A stretch of 64,000 nucleotides of DNA from Endozoicomonas sp965199185 (GTDB taxonomy: Bacteria; Pseudomonadota; Gammaproteobacteria; Pseudomonadales; Endozoicomonadaceae): positions 43,125 through 107,124 of the forward strand of contig CBDAQW010000024.1 in assembly GCA_965199185.1 (NCBI GenBank), in the 5' to 3' direction. Shown in pieces: positions 17,427 through 27,189 of this stretch; within the stretch, counting starts at the first letter, position 1, and the number at the start of each line of letters is the position of its first letter. Position numbers and translations under genes: made by a program. The notes beneath the pieces are model-generated. The model saw only the letters and a list, made by a program, of their open reading frames with translations. It did not search any database and was not told the DNA's origin.

Positions 17427-19434
17427 ACTCAATGGATTTATACAGAGCATCCAACCCCATCCGCCCTGCCATTTTTCGGGTTTCTTTGGTTGAAGATTCG
17501 TCAAATCCGGTATAAACAAGATCCTCCTGTGGCAGTTCATCCAAAAAGCGGCTGGGCATGGTATCAATCACCTCACCAAATTGTTTTCGCTTTCCTGCCA
17601 GCGTCATGGTCAGAGACTTTCTTGCCCGGGTAATGCCGACATAAGTCAGCCGTCGTTCTTCTTCAACATTATCTTCTTCAATGCTGGTTCGATGTGGCAG
17701 TAAGTCTTCTTCCATCCCCATCATATAGACATGGGGGTATTCCAGCCCTTTAGAGGCATGAAGAGTTAATAACTGCACCCGGTCATGGTCTTCCTCTTCT
17801 TCATGGCGTTCTAACATATCGCGCAAAATCAAACGACTGATGGCGTCTTCTACGGAATGGTCTTCATCGCCTTTTTCCAAAGACTGCTGAATGGCTTCCA
17901 CCAAAAACCAGACATTGGTCATACGTTTTTCAGCTTGTACTGGTGATGATGAGTGCTGCATTAGCCAGTTTTCATAATCAATGTCGGTAATCATATCCCG
18001 AAGAATCCGCATTGGATCATCATCAGTCTGAATACGCCGGGCAATATCACCCATCATTCCAGTGAAGTTACGCAGTCGTTCTACATACTGAGGTGCCAAG
18101 CTTTCTTCCAGCGCCGCCTCTTGAGTCGCCTGATACATACTGACATGATGCTGATTGGCATAATTACCCAGTTTTTCTAACGTGGAGGGGCCAATCTCCC
18201 GCTTGGGTATATTCACCACCCGAAGAAAGGCATTGTCATCATCCTGATTAATTAGCAGTCTCAGATAAGACATAATATCTTTCACTTCAGAGCGAGCAAA
18301 AAACGATGTACCACCGTTGATATGATAAGGAATGCCGTGGTGTTGCAGTTTCAGCTCCAATAAGCGTGACTGGAAGTTGCCACGATACAAAACGGCATAA
18401 TCCTTAAAGCCATTTTCAAAACGTAATCGGTGCGCCAGAATTTCTGTGGCAATCCGTTCACATTCCATCTCATCATTACGACACTTGATAACCCTGATTT
18501 CATCACCAGTACCCATATCACTCCATAGTGTTTTTTCAAACACATGGGGGTTATTGGCTATCAATACGTTGGCGGCTTTCAGAATACGGCTGGTAGAACG
18601 GTAATTCTGTTCCAGTTTGATCACCTTCAGACTTGGGTAATCATCTTTAAGCAAGGCAAGATTTTCAGGTTTGGCGCCGCGCCATGCATAAATTGACTGA
18701 TCATCGTCGCCTACCACTGTGAGCTTACGACGGTCGCCGACCAACATTTTGACCAGATCATACTGAGCACCATTGGTGTCCTGATATTCATCCACCAGCA
18801 TGTAATGGACTTTCTGTTGCCAGCGAGCCAGTGCTTCAGGGTTAGAACGGAATAACTCTACCGGCTTCATAATCAAATCATCAAAATCCACCGAGTTATA
18901 GGCTTTCAGCATTCGATTGTAATGTTCATAAACAACCGCAGCCGTTTGTTCCCAGGGCTGGCGAGCCATTTGTAATGCCTGCTCCGGTGTCACCAGATCA
19001 TTCTTCCAATTGGAAATGGCATGTTGCACTTGATCGACGGCATTATCTTCAGCCGACAAATCTTTTTGCATCAGATCAGTGATCAGAGAAGTCGCATCCT
19101 GCTGATCAAAAATAGAAAAGCCCGGTTTATAACCCAGAGCCTTGTATTCCCGGCGAATAATATTCAAACCAAGGTTATGAAACGTAGAAACAGTAAGCCC
19201 ATGAGAAGCACGTCCTTTCACCAGCTTGCCAACACGCTCTTTCATTTCCCGGGCCGCTTTATTGGTAAAGGTAACGGCAACAATATTGCGAGCACTGATA
19301 CCACATTCCTGAATCAGATAAGCAATCTTGGTGGTGATCACACTGGTTTTACCGCTACCAGCACCAGCCAGCACCAGTAACGGTGTGTCGATGTATTTTA
19401 CGGCCTCAGCCTGTCGGTCGTTGAGTTTGTGCAC
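17422..19434 (-). CDS. rep: ATP-dependent DNA helicase Rep
   Basis: Rep is a 3'-5' superfamily 1A helicase that helps replication forks pass protein roadblocks and restart. The 670-residue product is full length (E. coli about 673). Seen: Walker A AGAGSGKT (23-30) after the Q motif (LNDRQAEAV), GFTNKA-type motif Ia (AVTFTNKAAREMKERV), Walker B MLVDEYQDTN, motif III VVGDDDQSIYAWRGA, motif IV QNYRST, motif V TLHASKGLEYPHVY and motif VI EEERRLTYVGITRARKSL. It runs codirectionally with add upstream (83-base gap). UvrD is the main alternative, but the length and the absence of a long C-terminal extension fit Rep. Confidence 0.95.
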   Translation of the reverse strand: MHKLNDRQAEAVKYIDTPLLVLAGAGSGKTSVITTKIAYLIQECGISARNIVAVTFTNKAAREMKERVGKLVKGRASHGLTVSTFHNLGLNIIRREYKALGYKPGFSIFDQQDATSLITDLMQKDLSAEDNAVDQVQHAISNWKNDLVTPEQALQMARQPWEQTAAVVYEHYNRMLKAYNSVDFDDLIMKPVELFRSNPEALARWQQKVHYMLVDEYQDTNGAQYDLVKMLVGDRRKLTVVGDDDQSIYAWRGAKPENLALLKDDYPSLKVIKLEQNYRSTSRILKAANVLIANNPHVFEKTLWSDMGTGDEIRVIKCRNDEMECERIATEILAHRLRFENGFKDYAVLYRGNFQSRLLELKLQHHGIPYHINGGTSFFARSEVKDIMSYLRLLINQDDDNAFLRVVNIPKREIGPSTLEKLGNYANQHHVSMYQATQEAALEESLAPQYVERLRNFTGMMGDIARRIQTDDDPMRILRDMITDIDYENWLMQHSSSPVQAEKRMTNVWFLVEAIQQSLEKGDEDHSVEDAISRLILRDMLERHEEEEDHDRVQLLTLHASKGLEYPHVYMMGMEEDLLPHRTSIEEDNVEEERRLTYVGITRARKSLTMTLAGKRKQFGEVIDTMPSRFLDELPQEDLVYTGFDESSTKETRKMAGRMGLDALYKSIES

Positions 19435-19517
19435 TGTGGATGATTTTGAAGTGAGCCAAACAGGCAGTATATCAGTAAAGTTGCCCGCTCAAGACAACTT
19501 TACTTCAGAAGCGTTTA

Positions 19518-20522
19518 TCAGCGTGATTGCACGTGTTTTCTCAGTGCTTCTTTTTCATCTTCAGACAGAAATGCAATGGTGAGACCATTTTCCTGAGCCT
19601 GACGAATATGCGCCTGAGTTAATCCTGCCGCCGGTGCTGCCACTTCATATTCGTGAGGAAGGTCAATACCTTCAACAGCAGGGTCATCGGTATTGATGGT
19701 AGCCAAAACCCCGTGATCAAGAAATTGCTTAAGTGGATGAGATTCAATATTCGCGAAGGTGCTGGTCTGCACATTGGACGTCAGGCAGGATTCAATACCA
19801 ATCTGATGCTCCAACAAGTAGTCCATGAGCTTTGGATCATAGATCGCTTTAACACCATGACCAATTCGGTCGGCACTCAGCCCTCTGATCGCCTGCCACA
19901 TGCTTTCAGGTCCTGCGGCTTCACCAGCGTGAATGGTGATATTCAGACCGGCATCCCGTACCTGTTTAAAGTGCTCTACAAACAATTCACCAGGTTTGCC
20001 CAGTTCATCTCCTGCAAGGTCAATAGCCACCAGATGATCTTTATAAGCGAGACAGGCATCCAGTTCTTCTTGACAGGCTTCCGCCCCAAAGGAACGGCTC
20101 ATGATACCAATCAGATTGGTTTTTACACCGAAGTCTTTGCTGCCAGCTTTTACACCGTCAATAATCGCTTCAACAACCCCCTGAGGATTAAGGCTGTGAG
20201 TCATGGCCATATAGGCAGGGCTGAAACGCAACTCGGCATAATCAATCTGTGCATTAAGGGCATCTTCCACATTCTCATAGGCTACACGACGGCAATCGTC
20301 ATAACTGGCAAGTACTTTTACACCCCAGTCCAGCTTAGTCAGAAAGCTCACCAAATCAGGTTCCTGACTGGTTATCTGGACATGGGGAATAAGCGCTGAC
20401 AACCTAGTGGCGGGTAACTCAATATTGTTTTTCAGGCCAAGATCAAGGATGGTCTGTGCACGGATATTGCCATCCAGATGTCGGTGCAAGTCTGTTAGCG
20501 GCAAGAACTTATCTATCATCAT
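19518..20522 (-). CDS. add: Adenosine deaminase
   Basis: Add hydrolyses adenosine or deoxyadenosine to inosine and ammonia in purine salvage. The 334-residue protein follows the E. coli enzyme closely in motifs: LTDLHRHLDGN (zinc His pair, about 10-20), LRFSPAYMAM, TIHAGEAAGPES (zinc His and catalytic Glu), RIGHGVKAI and INTDDPAVEG (catalytic Asp pair). The start is the tandem ATG at 20522, preceded by a GA-rich leader (CGAGATAAT). It is between rep and nagA on the same strand; the 193-base gap upstream suggests its own promoter. Confidence 0.97.
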   Translation of the reverse strand: MMIDKFLPLTDLHRHLDGNIRAQTILDLGLKNNIELPATRLSALIPHVQITSQEPDLVSFLTKLDWGVKVLASYDDCRRVAYENVEDALNAQIDYAELRFSPAYMAMTHSLNPQGVVEAIIDGVKAGSKDFGVKTNLIGIMSRSFGAEACQEELDACLAYKDHLVAIDLAGDELGKPGELFVEHFKQVRDAGLNITIHAGEAAGPESMWQAIRGLSADRIGHGVKAIYDPKLMDYLLEHQIGIESCLTSNVQTSTFANIESHPLKQFLDHGVLATINTDDPAVEGIDLPHEYEVAAPAAGLTQAHIRQAQENGLTIAFLSEDEKEALRKHVQSR

Positions 20523-20715
20523 TATCTCGTCTAATTTTTGTACAGAATCTTACTGAAGTTTGCCAGATATTACGTCTATGCAGCGGCGAAAAAGCTTGCC
20601 AGCATCTTCAATAGAATTGATTTTTAGACAGGACTTGAGCTAAAACAAAACTCAATGAAAAGAACAACATAGCTGAGCTTAGTATAAGCGACGATAGATG
20701 CTTATCTAATAAATA

Positions 20716-21870
20716 TCAATACCAGAAAGCATCACCACCACTGATAGAGGCTTTAACAGCAAAGGAATCATCATAAAGCATCATATTGGCAAATTGTCCT
20801 GCTGCAATTTTACCCATCTGATGTTGTACTCCAATGGCGCTAGCGGCATTAATGGTTGCCATACGAAAAGCGGCCTTCGGATCAATACCATGTTTAATAC
20901 TATTCGTCACCGCATTAATCATCGTCAGGGCTGAGCCAGCTAGAGTACCATCGGGTCCGGTGCATTTGCCATTCTTGTGCTGAATAGTTTTGTTGGCGAA
21001 CTCAAATTCTTTGATTTCAGTACCCGCTGGAGTCACCGCATCGGTGACCAACACCAGACGATCTTGCATGATTTTTTGGGCAATACGCAGATTTTCCCAC
21101 GACAGATGATAGCCATCAGCAATAATGCCGGCATACATAATATCACTGTCAAATACTGCACCAATGACACCCGGTTCACGACTGGATAAGGGGGTCATGG
21201 CATTATGTAAATGAGTAGAAAATCGGGCACCTGCTTTTTCTGCCGCTTTCACTTCAGCACAGGTAGCACAGGTATGACCTACCGATACCAAAATACCAGC
21301 CCTAGTCAATTTTTCGATCGTAGAAAGCGATACCGTTTCAGGTGCCAGAGTGATTTTAGCAATCGCATCAGCGTTCGCGCATAGATGATCAAGCATTTTC
21401 TCTGATATTTGCCGAATCTGTGACTTTTGATGAATACCTCTTCGTGCTTTATTCAGATAAGGACCTTCAAGATGCAGACCCGGCACTCGATCAGGGTGTT
21501 GTACCCGGTAACCCCTGACCACATCAATAGCTTTGCACATATCTTCATCACTGGTTGTAATCAGTGTTGGAAGAAAAGCCGTACACCCTGAGCGCAGGTT
21601 AGTGTTATGCATGATATCCAGAGTCTTTGCTGATATATCTGCATTAAACAGTACACCACCACAGCCGTTTACCTGAAGATCGATAAACCCAGGGGAAAGA
21701 AAATAACCTTTACAATCAATAAGAAGAGCTTCACTTGCTATCTCTGCCATCAAACCTGTTGTAACAATATGACGATCCTGAATATGAATAGCTTCAGGTG
21801 CCATCAGACCAGATGTATCCCCATCCAGTAACCGGAAATTATATAAAACGAAGGAAGGTTGTTGTTTCAT
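20716..21870 (-). CDS. nagA: N-acetylglucosamine-6-phosphate deacetylase
   Basis: NagA removes acetate from GlcNAc-6-P to give glucosamine-6-P for NagB. The 384-residue amidohydrolase shows FIDLQVNGCGGVLFNAD, LHLEGPYLNKARRG (metal Glu), VSVGHTCATCAEV (metal His), STHLHNAMTPLSSREPG (metal His) and LVTDAVTPAGT (catalytic Asp). It lies 58 bp downstream of nagB and is presumably co-transcribed. The pair supports growth on amino sugars, for example from chitin or host glycans. No NagC or transporter gene is adjacent. Confidence 0.96.
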   Translation of the reverse strand: MKQQPSFVLYNFRLLDGDTSGLMAPEAIHIQDRHIVTTGLMAEIASEALLIDCKGYFLSPGFIDLQVNGCGGVLFNADISAKTLDIMHNTNLRSGCTAFLPTLITTSDEDMCKAIDVVRGYRVQHPDRVPGLHLEGPYLNKARRGIHQKSQIRQISEKMLDHLCANADAIAKITLAPETVSLSTIEKLTRAGILVSVGHTCATCAEVKAAEKAGARFSTHLHNAMTPLSSREPGVIGAVFDSDIMYAGIIADGYHLSWENLRIAQKIMQDRLVLVTDAVTPAGTEIKEFEFANKTIQHKNGKCTGPDGTLAGSALTMINAVTNSIKHGIDPKAAFRMATINAASAIGVQHQMGKIAAGQFANMMLYDDSFAVKASISGGDAFWY

Positions 21871-21928
21871 TATTATTTACCGGAAATCTGTGTTCTGGTT
21901 GCCGGTACACAGATTTCCCAATAGGCCA

Positions 21929-22717
21929 TTAGATGTTATTGGACTCAATGTCCTGAAAGTAACGCAAGGTTCGCACTTTAAGATCAAGAGTAGCTGGATC
22001 ATCACAAACCATGATGGATTTTTTATGCATCTGAATGGCTGAAATAGTCCACATATGATTTACCGAACCTTCAACTGTCGCCTGAACAGCCCGGGATTTA
22101 TCTGAACCGGTAGCGAGAATCATAATTTCACGGGAGTCCAGCAAAGTACCAACACCAACTGTTAGCGCCAATTCAGGGACCTGACTAATGTCGTTAAAAA
22201 AACGGGCATTGGCTTCGCGGGTTACCCTGGAGAGCGTTTTAATACGACTGCGTGAGCTTAAAGAAGAACCAGGTTCATTAAAGGCGATATGTCCATCGTG
22301 TCCTACGCCACCCATAAACAATTCTATACCCCCGAGCGCTGTTATCTTGTCTTCATACCGCTGACATTCAGCGTCAAGATCAGGGGCATTCCCATCCAGA
22401 AAGTTGATATTCTCAGCAAGAATATCAATACGATCAAATAGCTCTCGATGCATAAATGAGCGATAGGATTGAGTATGGTTTACTGGCAGGCCAACATATT
22501 CATCCATATTAAAAGTGATGACATATTTAAAACTGACCTCACCTTTTTTATGCAAGCGAATTAATTCCTGATAAGTAGGAATCGGAGTTCCTCCCGTTGG
22601 TAATCCCAGAACAAAAGGACGCTCTTTTGTTGGCTGAAATGCATTAATCCGTCTCACAATATATTGTGCAGCCCAACATCCGACGGCAGTTTTATCTGGC
22701 AAAGGAATGAATCGCAT
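21929..22717 (-). CDS. nagB: Glucosamine-6-phosphate deaminase
   Basis: NagB converts glucosamine-6-P to fructose-6-P and ammonia, the last dedicated step of amino sugar catabolism. At 262 residues it is the usual length (E. coli 266). Seen: LGLPTGGTPIPTYQEL (phosphate loop), TFNMDEYVGLP (catalytic Asp), FMGGVGHDGHIAFNEPGSSL (catalytic His) and ALTVGVGTLLDSREI. It is first in a nagB-nagA unit; fructose-6-P feeds the pgi step encoded just upstream. Confidence 0.97.
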   Translation of the reverse strand: MRFIPLPDKTAVGCWAAQYIVRRINAFQPTKERPFVLGLPTGGTPIPTYQELIRLHKKGEVSFKYVITFNMDEYVGLPVNHTQSYRSFMHRELFDRIDILAENINFLDGNAPDLDAECQRYEDKITALGGIELFMGGVGHDGHIAFNEPGSSLSSRSRIKTLSRVTREANARFFNDISQVPELALTVGVGTLLDSREIMILATGSDKSRAVQATVEGSVNHMWTISAIQMHKKSIMVCDDPATLDLKVRTLRYFQDIESNNI

Positions 22718-22922
22718 GGAGCTATCTATCTCCTGTCGTACAGATCCAGTTTATTATGGAAGCGTAGGTTGATTACCACTCAGAAGACAGAAACCAACAA
22801 AAACCCACAAAAAACACCAAATCTACCACGCTGCTATGCAGAATTAACATCTGTGCATTTTGATAGTTTATTGTCAGCTTATCTCTTCGGGGCAAACTGA
22901 CCGACACCCACTCTGGCTCTAT

Positions 22923-23058
22923 AGGTTGATTTCCGCCCGAAGGGCAGAAACAAAACTACCAAAAACTCCGTTCATCCTGAGCCTGTCGAAGGATGATGCA
23001 CAAGCACTTCGACAGGCTCAGTGCGAACGGTGGTCATTTCTAAACTGCCACAGCCCTA
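22923..23058. repeat. Dispersed intergenic repeat, copy A (CTTCGACAGGCTCAG palindrome)
   Basis: The core is a long inverted repeat, CCTGAGCCTGTCGAAG and CTTCGACAGGCTCAG around a 15-base spacer, extended by outer CCGTTC/GAACGG. A second, diverged copy with the same flanks (AAAACTCC-TTCATCC before, TCTAAACTGCCAC after) lies at 29200-29324. An adjoining REP-like palindrome (22923-22950) is part of the unit. Similar CTTCGACAGGCTCAG palindromes are widespread in bacterial intergenic DNA. The rest of the 338-base pgi-nagB gap shows no gene. Confidence 0.75.
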
Positions 23059-24714
23059 AGCGTTGAACTGCTTGAATCGTTTGATTAATCCATTGGTTGA
23101 ACTGTCCTGATCAATGGTTTCTTCAGAAGAACGAATCTTCTCAATCAAAGTATTACCCAACACTTTACCGAGTTCTACCCCCCATTGGTCGAAGGAGTTC
23201 AGTCCCCAAATCACACCCTGGACAAACACTTTTTGCTCATACATAGCAATCAGTGCACCGGTGGTTTCGGGCGTAATTTTCTCAGGCACAATCACGCTGT
23301 TCGGGCGATTACCCGGAATCACCTTATGCGGCGCCAGACGTTCAATCTCAGCCCCATCGACACCCGCTGCTGTCATTTCATCACGAACTTCCTCAAGCGT
23401 TTTACCTTGCATCATGGCCTGACTTTGCGCCAGAGCATTAGTAAACAACCAAGGGTGCTGCTCGCCAATTGGGTTGTGGGTGGTCGCTGGTGCAATGAAA
23501 TCAACTGGAATCAGTCGTGTACCCTGATGCAGTAGCTGATGATAAGCATGCTGATCATTAGTGCCCGTGCCGCCCCAGATCACCGCACCTGTGTGATAAT
23601 CCACAGTACTACCATCTTCACGAGTACGTTTGCCGTTGGACTCCATATCCACCTGTTGCAGATGCCCCGGGAGATCACGCAGGAAGTAATCGTAAGAGAT
23701 GAATGCCTGAGATTCTGCACCCATGAAGTTCTGATACCAAACACCCAGCATAGCGGTAATCACCGGCATATTGTCTTCCAGAGGGGCATTGCGGAAATGC
23801 TGATCCATCGCTTCAGCCCCTTTCAGCAGGCGCTCAAAGTTATCATAGCCGACCACCATGGAAATCAGCAGACCAATACTGGACCACAGCGAGTAACGAC
23901 CACCGACCCAATCCCACAATGGCAAGGTGTTTTCCTGAGCAATACCAAACTGGTCGATGGCTTTCAGGTTAGTGGAGATCGCCATAAAGTGTTTGCGAAT
24001 ATCTTCTTCAGCACAGCCCTGCTCCAACATCCAGGCACGAGCGGCCTGTGCATTCTGCAGCGTTTCCAAAGTTCCGAATGACTTGGAAGCGACAATAAAC
24101 AGTGTGCTTTCGCCGTCTATCTTACGCAGTACTTCAGACAGTTCGTTCGGGTCGATATTGGCAACGAAGTGATGTTCGATACCTTCAACATGATAAGGTG
24201 TCATGGAATTAATAGCGGTTTTCAAACCCAGATAAGAACCACCAATGCCAATGTTAACAATGTGCTTGATGGACTTGCCTGTGTGACCTTTCCATTCACC
24301 GGAATGCACTTGCTCCGTCAGTTCTTTCATGCGCTGACGAGTATTGCGAATCAGTGGCATCACATCTTCGCCATCGACCATCACCGGCTCATCACCAAAA
24401 TTACGCAGGGCTGTATGTAACACGGCTCGTTTTTCGGTGTAGTTGATTTTCTCACCGGAGAACATGGCTTCTCGAGCTTGATCCAGACCTGCTTCTTTAG
24501 CCAGTTTGATCAGAGCGCCCATGATGTCATCATTAATCTGATGCTTGGAATAATCCAGAAACAGACCAGCGGCTTCCATGCTGTATTTATCAAAGCGCGT
24601 GCTGTCATCAGCAAACAGATCGCGCAGATGAGTGCTACTCATTTGCTGGCTCAGTGCTTCCAACTGTTTGGAAGACGGCAAGTGCTTCAGACCATTTTGT
24701 ATTGTCACGGTCAT
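23056..24714 (-). CDS. pgi: Glucose-6-phosphate isomerase
   Basis: Pgi interconverts glucose-6-P and fructose-6-P. The 552-residue product is the standard gammaproteobacterial form (E. coli 549). Seen: NIGIGGSYLGLKTAINSM, SKSFGTLETLQNA (phosphate-binding Ser/Thr), GGRYSLWSSIGL, DMESNGKRT and the C-terminal family signature GLNSFDQWGVELGK; the catalytic Glu lies in GGTGTNDQHAYHQLLHQG. Its stop lies within or beside dispersed repeat copy A, and the 200-base upstream gap contains two REP-like palindromes. It is separate from the panBC operon. Confidence 0.97.
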   Translation of the reverse strand: MTVTIQNGLKHLPSSKQLEALSQQMSSTHLRDLFADDSTRFDKYSMEAAGLFLDYSKHQINDDIMGALIKLAKEAGLDQAREAMFSGEKINYTEKRAVLHTALRNFGDEPVMVDGEDVMPLIRNTRQRMKELTEQVHSGEWKGHTGKSIKHIVNIGIGGSYLGLKTAINSMTPYHVEGIEHHFVANIDPNELSEVLRKIDGESTLFIVASKSFGTLETLQNAQAARAWMLEQGCAEEDIRKHFMAISTNLKAIDQFGIAQENTLPLWDWVGGRYSLWSSIGLLISMVVGYDNFERLLKGAEAMDQHFRNAPLEDNMPVITAMLGVWYQNFMGAESQAFISYDYFLRDLPGHLQQVDMESNGKRTREDGSTVDYHTGAVIWGGTGTNDQHAYHQLLHQGTRLIPVDFIAPATTHNPIGEQHPWLFTNALAQSQAMMQGKTLEEVRDEMTAAGVDGAEIERLAPHKVIPGNRPNSVIVPEKITPETTGALIAMYEQKVFVQGVIWGLNSFDQWGVELGKVLGNTLIEKIRSSEETIDQDSSTNGLIKRFKQFNA

Positions 24715-24783
24715 GCCTCGTTTTCTCTATGAATGGGAAATTTTGAGTATTATTGCCTGCAGATTTGCAGGTGGAGAGGCGCA

Positions 24784-24813
24784 GGTCGGTTTACCCCGAA
24801 GGGACAAGCTGAC
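24784..24813. repeat. REP-like palindrome
   Basis: GTCGGTTTACCCCGAAGGGACAAGCTGAC, one copy of the TCGG-TTT...GAAGC-GAC family, between panC and pgi. Confidence 0.5.
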
Positions 24814-24873
24814 AAAAAACCCTCAGATAGCACCAGTTGCAAAAAGTTCTGGTATTTATTGATGACTTTATTA

Positions 24874-24905
24874 TCGGCTTCTGCCCTTAAGCGGAAGCCG
24901 ACCTA
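24874..24905. repeat. REP-like palindrome, well preserved
   Basis: TCGGCTTCTGCCC, TTAA, GCGGAAGCCGA: the clearest family member, 10 bases from the panC stop. It could form a stable stem in the 3' end of the panC transcript. Confidence 0.6.
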
Positions 24906-24914
24906 CATCCACAA

Positions 24915-25769
24915 TCAGAGTTGAAAATATATATTATCAATCAGGCGGGCTTTACCAAGATAACCCGCCGCCAGAATTACCAGCGATGTTTCATTGTGCG
25001 TTGCCGGTAACAATGTATCGGTATTGCTGATATTAAAATAGTCTGGTTTAAATCCAGCTTCTGCCATTTTGGCAAAGGCATCACGGCGAATCAGATCATA
25101 GTCTCGCTCACCCGCTTTAATCGCATCACGGGCATTGGTGAGACATTGATATAATGTAGGTGCAATCACCTCGCGTTCTTCCTGTGTCAGATAACCATTA
25201 CGGGAACTCATGGCCAGTCCGGATGCTTCTCGTGCAATAGGCGCACCAATAATTTCAACCGGCATACACAGGTCATCAATCATTCTGCGAATAATCGTCA
25301 GCTGCTGATAATCTTTCTCACCAAACACCGCCACATCCGGGCGAACAATATTGAAGAGTTTGGTCACCACCGTTGCAATGCCACGGAAGAAACCTGGGCG
25401 ACTGGCACCGCAGTGCATACCATCAAGAAGATCAACGGTAACGTGCGTATGATTGTCGCTACCGTTCGGATAGATCTCCTGAGTCGTGGCAGAGTAGAGC
25501 AGGTCAACACCATCTTCGATCAGTAATTGCTGATCCTGATCCATCGTTCTTGGATAAGAACCATAATCTTCATTGGGGCCAAATTGCAGTGGATTCACAT
25601 AAATACTGACCACAATAAAATCACAAACTTCTTTGGCTTTTCGCACCAAAGAAAGATGACCATCGTGCAGGTTACCCATGGTCGGGACAAAACCAATGCG
25701 CAACCCTTTCGATTTTTGTACAGAGACAATGTTCTGTACTTCAGCAATTGAGTGTACAACTTCCATCAT
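24915..25769 (-). CDS. panC: Pantothenate synthetase
   Basis: PanC joins pantoate and beta-alanine with ATP to give pantothenate. The 284-residue protein has the nucleotidyltransferase HIGH-type motif (FVPTMGNLHDGHLSLV, about 28-43), NPLQFGPNEDYGSYPRT, VFGEKDYQQLTIIRRM and the second motif AMSSRNGYLT. Its start overlaps the panB stop by four bases, so it is translationally coupled as the last gene of pcnB-folK-panB-panC. Confidence 0.97.
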   Translation of the reverse strand: MMEVVHSIAEVQNIVSVQKSKGLRIGFVPTMGNLHDGHLSLVRKAKEVCDFIVVSIYVNPLQFGPNEDYGSYPRTMDQDQQLLIEDGVDLLYSATTQEIYPNGSDNHTHVTVDLLDGMHCGASRPGFFRGIATVVTKLFNIVRPDVAVFGEKDYQQLTIIRRMIDDLCMPVEIIGAPIAREASGLAMSSRNGYLTQEEREVIAPTLYQCLTNARDAIKAGERDYDLIRRDAFAKMAEAGFKPDYFNISNTDTLLPATHNETSLVILAAGYLGKARLIDNIYFQL

Positions 25770-26560
25770 TCAAAACCGTGCTCAAGGGCTGGGAAAGTGC
25801 CGTCTTTTACTTCCTTTACGTAAGCTGCCACTGCATCCTGAGCAGAACCGGACTGAGCCATAAAGTTTTTCACAAAACGGGCTTTTCGGCCTACGGTCAT
25901 ATCCAGAATATCGTAGATAACCAAAACCTGACCATCAGTGTCAGCGCCAGCGCCAATGCCGATCACTGGAATCTGAACCGCATTGGTGATCTCACGAGCC
26001 AGCTGAGAAGGTACGCATTCCAGCAACAGAATAGCGGCACCGGCTTTTTCAAGTTCAAGAGCTGCTTCAATCATAGCGGTTGCTCGTTCAGCATCACGTC
26101 CCTGAACTTTATAACCACCCATGACATGTACAGACTGAGGTGTTAGTCCCAAATGAACACAGACAGGAATACCCTGTTCACGAAGATGACTGACAATAGG
26201 CGGCAACCACCCTTCACCTTCAAGCTTTACAAGCTCCGCTCCGGCTTGCATAAGACGGGTAGCACTGGCCAGCGCCTGTTCCTTGGTGGCGTAGGAGGCA
26301 AAAGGGAGATCGACCATCAACAAAGCATCACCCGCCTGAGCCGCAACGCCACGGGTGTGATAACACATATCGTCCACAGTGACCGGAACAGTGCTGTTAT
26401 GCCCCTGGCAAACATTGCCCAGAGAATCACCCACAAGAATGACTTCGACCCCTTGACTGCTGAGCAGATGCGCCTGGGTAGAATCGTAGGCGGTCAGCGA
26501 TGTAAATTTTTTCCCTGACTTTTTCATTTCAGACAGGGTATGCAGGGTAACTTTAGCCAT
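25766..26560 (-). CDS. panB: 3-methyl-2-oxobutanoate hydroxymethyltransferase
   Basis: PanB makes ketopantoate from alpha-ketoisovalerate and methylene-THF, the first step of pantothenate synthesis. The 264-residue protein matches the family: SLTAYDSTQAHLLSSQGVEVILVGDSLG (metal Asp), VDLPFASY, KLEGEGW, HLGLTPQSVHVMGGYKVQG, and LLLECVPSQLAREI (catalytic Glu). It follows folK after 128 bases that contain a REP-like palindrome. Confidence 0.97.
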   Translation of the reverse strand: MAKVTLHTLSEMKKSGKKFTSLTAYDSTQAHLLSSQGVEVILVGDSLGNVCQGHNSTVPVTVDDMCYHTRGVAAQAGDALLMVDLPFASYATKEQALASATRLMQAGAELVKLEGEGWLPPIVSHLREQGIPVCVHLGLTPQSVHVMGGYKVQGRDAERATAMIEAALELEKAGAAILLLECVPSQLAREITNAVQIPVIGIGAGADTDGQVLVIYDILDMTVGRKARFVKNFMAQSGSAQDAVAAYVKEVKDGTFPALEHGFE

Positions 26561-26626
26561 TGGTAAAGACCTAGATAATTTGCTGCAGCGGATTATACGA
26601 AATGTTTTAGTGGGTGTCAGTGGGTT

Positions 26627-26659
26627 GGTCGGTTTCTGCCCCTAAGGCTGAAGCCGACT
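26627..26659. repeat. REP-like palindrome
   Basis: GTCGGTTTCTGCCCC, TAAGG, CTGAAGCCGAC: a family copy in the folK-panB gap. It could modulate the stability of the operon mRNA. Confidence 0.55.
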
Positions 26660-26688
26660 ATCAAGTGCTTAGATTTATGAAATCGTAT

Positions 26689-27189
26689 TCAGATCCAGGG
26701 ATATTCTGTAGCAATCACATTCAAACCCTGTTGACCATTTTCTTCAACCCGTTTTTTTAAGGCTATTCCATCAGGGAGGATTAGCTCCGGCTGGATATCT
26801 GCCAGCGGATAAAGCACAAAATTACGCACATGCATCTGATAATGAGGAATGGTCAGACGCTCTGACTCAATCACATCATTACCATAAAGCAGAATATCGA
26901 GGTCGAGCGTTCTTGGCCCCCAACGCAACGTTCGAACACGACCATGGTCGTTTTCAATCGATTGCGTAGCATCCAGCAACTCTAGCGGATGCAATACCGT
27001 CTCGATTTCAACGACAGCGTTACAGTAATCCGGCTGACCTTCAGGACCGACCGGATCACTCTGATACAGTCTGGAGCAACCCGTTACACGAATACCCTGC
27101 ATTGTGTCGAGTTCATCAACAGCGCGCTGCAATTGCATTCCCGGATTTTCCAGATTACTGCCAAGCGCAATATAAGCAATAACAGACAT
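26689..27189 (-). CDS. folK: 2-amino-4-hydroxy-6-hydroxymethyldihydropteridine pyrophosphokinase
   Basis: HPPK transfers pyrophosphate from ATP to hydroxymethyl-dihydropterin in folate synthesis. The 166-residue protein shows AYIALGSNLENP at the start, SRLYQSDPVGPEGQPDYCNAVVEIET, and the signature RTLRWGPRTLDLDILLYG with metal Asp residues. It overlaps the end of pcnB by one base, the usual gammaproteobacterial arrangement. Confidence 0.96.
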   Translation of the reverse strand: MSVIAYIALGSNLENPGMQLQRAVDELDTMQGIRVTGCSRLYQSDPVGPEGQPDYCNAVVEIETVLHPLELLDATQSIENDHGRVRTLRWGPRTLDLDILLYGNDVIESERLTIPHYQMHVRNFVLYPLADIQPELILPDGIALKKRVEENGQQGLNVIATEYPWI

